NCBI GenBank assembly: GCA_038065675.1
Contig: JBBTQM010000027.1
Coordinates: 1 to 14,663, forward strand
Reading direction: 5' to 3'
From: JAUYLU01 sp038065675
GTDB taxonomy: Bacteria; Patescibacteriota; Minisyncoccia; Phycocordibacterales; VMEP01
DNA: 14,663 nucleotides
Each line of letters begins with the position of its first letter. Positions within the stretch are counted from its first letter, which is position 1. Under the pieces are notes generated by a model that saw only the letters and a program-made list of their open reading frames with translations, made no database searches and had not been told where the DNA came from. Position numbers and translations under genes: made by a program. Of the stretch, positions 13,804 through 14,663 are shown piece after piece.

Positions 13804-14538
13804 TTAAACGGAAATTACGGTCGTTTTTTCTATGCTGATATCGTCAAATTCAGTTTCCTGGCGCACCGCGACTATTCCCTGTTTTACGAGTTCAAGTATC
13901 GCCAAAAAACTGACTATCAGGAAAACTTTGCTTTCTTTTTTGTTTCGTGCGCCCTCCGCTGAAAATTTATGAAAGCTAAGTGTCATGCTTTTTTCAACGC
14001 GCTCGGTCAAGCTCCCTATCATCTCTTCAAGAGTGATGGCTTTAATTACCGTCGCCTCGGGAAGATTTTCTTCGCGCAAAGGGACATTCATAATCGCTTC
14101 GCGCAATGTTTCCGCCAGACGCTCTTTGGTAAGAGAAGAGTCCGGAACAAAAATCGGCGTAATCGCCGGATACGGCCTCTTGAAAAGGACGCCTCGGCCG
14201 AATATTTTTTTTAGCCCTTCCCCCGCCTGCCTGTAAAGGGCGTATATTTCAAGGCGGCGCTTGAGTTCATCTATGCTCCCCTCTTCTTCGTCGGTTAAAG
14301 AAAGCCCCGGGAGAAGAGATTTTGATTTAATTAAAACAAGCGTTGCGGCAGTAACGATAAAATGAGCCGTATAAGCAACCGGTATTCCGCCCAATGTTTT
14401 AAGATACGAAATAAAATCGTCGGTTACCTTGGATAAGGATACATCGCTAACTGCGAGTCTCTTTTTTTCTATGAGGTCTAAAAGAAGCTCAAGCGGCCCT
14501 TCAAAGGAGGGTGTTTTTACGGTATATGCGGTGTCCAT
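13804..14538 (-). CDS. scpA: Segregation and condensation protein A
   Basis: ScpA is the kleisin that closes the SMC ring and carries ScpB, acting in chromosome compaction and segregation. The 244-residue protein starts with the kleisin N-terminal signature PSFEGPLELLLDLIEKKRL (9-27) that binds the SMC neck. It continues with an acidic middle (EEEGSIDELKRRLEIYALYR, typical of the ScpB-binding stretch) and ends with a winged helix FLAILELVKQGIVAVRQETEFDDI that binds the SMC cap. It is the first gene of the long - strand operon and has a good promoter immediately upstream. No Shine-Dalgarno sequence is present because the predicted transcript begins about two bases before the ATG. The smc gene itself is not in the window. 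Confidence 0.94.
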   Translation of the reverse strand: MDTAYTVKTPSFEGPLELLLDLIEKKRLAVSDVSLSKVTDDFISYLKTLGGIPVAYTAHFIVTAATLVLIKSKSLLPGLSLTDEEEGSIDELKRRLEIYALYRQAGEGLKKIFGRGVLFKRPYPAITPIFVPDSSLTKERLAETLREAIMNVPLREENLPEATVIKAITLEEMIGSLTERVEKSMTLSFHKFSAEGARNKKESKVFLIVSFLAILELVKQGIVAVRQETEFDDISIEKTTVISV

Positions 14539-14546
14539 TTCCTAGA

Positions 14547-14575
14547 ATATTACTTGTTTTTGGGCGTTTTTTCAA
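14547..14575 (-). promoter_or_regulatory. Promoter of the scpA-led operon, predicted leaderless
   Basis: On the - strand TTGAAA (14575-14570) and TAATAT (14552-14547) are separated by exactly 17 bp, a good sigma-70-type promoter. Seven bases downstream of the -10 places the transcription start at about 14540, two bases before the scpA ATG at 14538. It is the likely driver of the operon from scpA onward. Confidence 0.6.
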
Positions 14576-14645
14576 CCCCGTGCTTGTTTTTAATCGTATT
14601 GAATAGTAGGCTTTATTTTGGTCACCGGTTCTCAGTCCCCAGACA

Positions 14646-14658
14646 AAGAGGAGGTCTT
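14646..14658 (+). promoter_or_regulatory. Strong Shine-Dalgarno sequence before the edge gene
   Basis: AAGAGGAGG ending at 14654 precedes an ATG at 14659 with a 4-base spacer (TCTT). It is the only strong Shine-Dalgarno match seen before a gene in this window and decides the start of the partial + strand gene. No clear + strand promoter was found in 14539-14645. Confidence 0.55.
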
Positions 14659-14663
14659 ATGCA
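14659..14663 (+). CDS. Start of a + strand gene, only the start codon visible
   Basis: An ATG with a strong Shine-Dalgarno sequence opens a frame that leaves the window after two bases. It is divergent from scpA across 120 bp. Nothing can be said about the product. Confidence 0.4.

Noticed and set aside
1..14663. CRISPR array, transposase, integrase or phage genes
   Set aside because: No spaced direct repeats and no protein of these families were seen on either strand.

Overview
The window looks like a piece of a Patescibacteria (CPR) chromosome, most likely a Parcubacteria-type lineage. This rests on several things: the character of the MraY, FtsW, GluRS and M23 proteins; tightly packed and overlapping genes; almost no Shine-Dalgarno sequences; and several short proteins of a kind I associate with that radiation. 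The placement is inference from protein character, with no database search behind it. No rRNA, tRNA, CRISPR array, insertion sequence or phage gene was seen.

Left part, + strand (1-3679): a HlyD-type membrane fusion protein cut off at its 5' end, a MacB/LolD-type ABC ATPase and a MacB/FtsX-type permease form one export operon. A PEBP (YbhB/YbcL) family protein and a 39-residue hydrophobic ORF follow. A 44-residue basic protein (- strand) and an HD-domain nucleotide phosphohydrolase (+ strand) then diverge from a 44-bp intergenic space.

Middle and right part, - strand (14538 down to 4621): scpA-scpB-dacA-mraY(B)-ftsW-murG-gltX-M23 peptidase run almost without gaps. They are followed, behind an own promoter, by a second mraY (A) and a 122-residue membrane-anchored protein of unknown function. 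This is a condensed cell-wall and chromosome-segregation locus. ScpA/ScpB are the SMC partners, MraY and MurG make lipid I and lipid II, FtsW is the SEDS glycosyltransferase, and DacA and the M23 peptidase trim peptidoglycan. GltX sits among them, overlapping both neighbours.

The main surprise is the pair of MraY paralogues. The copy next to ftsW/murG (11238-12293) has lost the C-terminal histidine triad (now Arg-Arg-Asn) and has Arg inside the DG-DG motif, yet it is intact and otherwise well conserved, so it looks like a pseudo-enzyme. The copy at 5096-6166 keeps the histidines. Both have Glu in place of the third conserved catalytic Asp. A second theme is promoter placement: three genes (scpA, mraY B and the 44-residue basic protein) have a -10 hexamer about 7-8 bases before the ATG, predicting leaderless mRNAs. 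In contrast, the + strand gene starting at the right edge carries the only strong Shine-Dalgarno sequence in the window.
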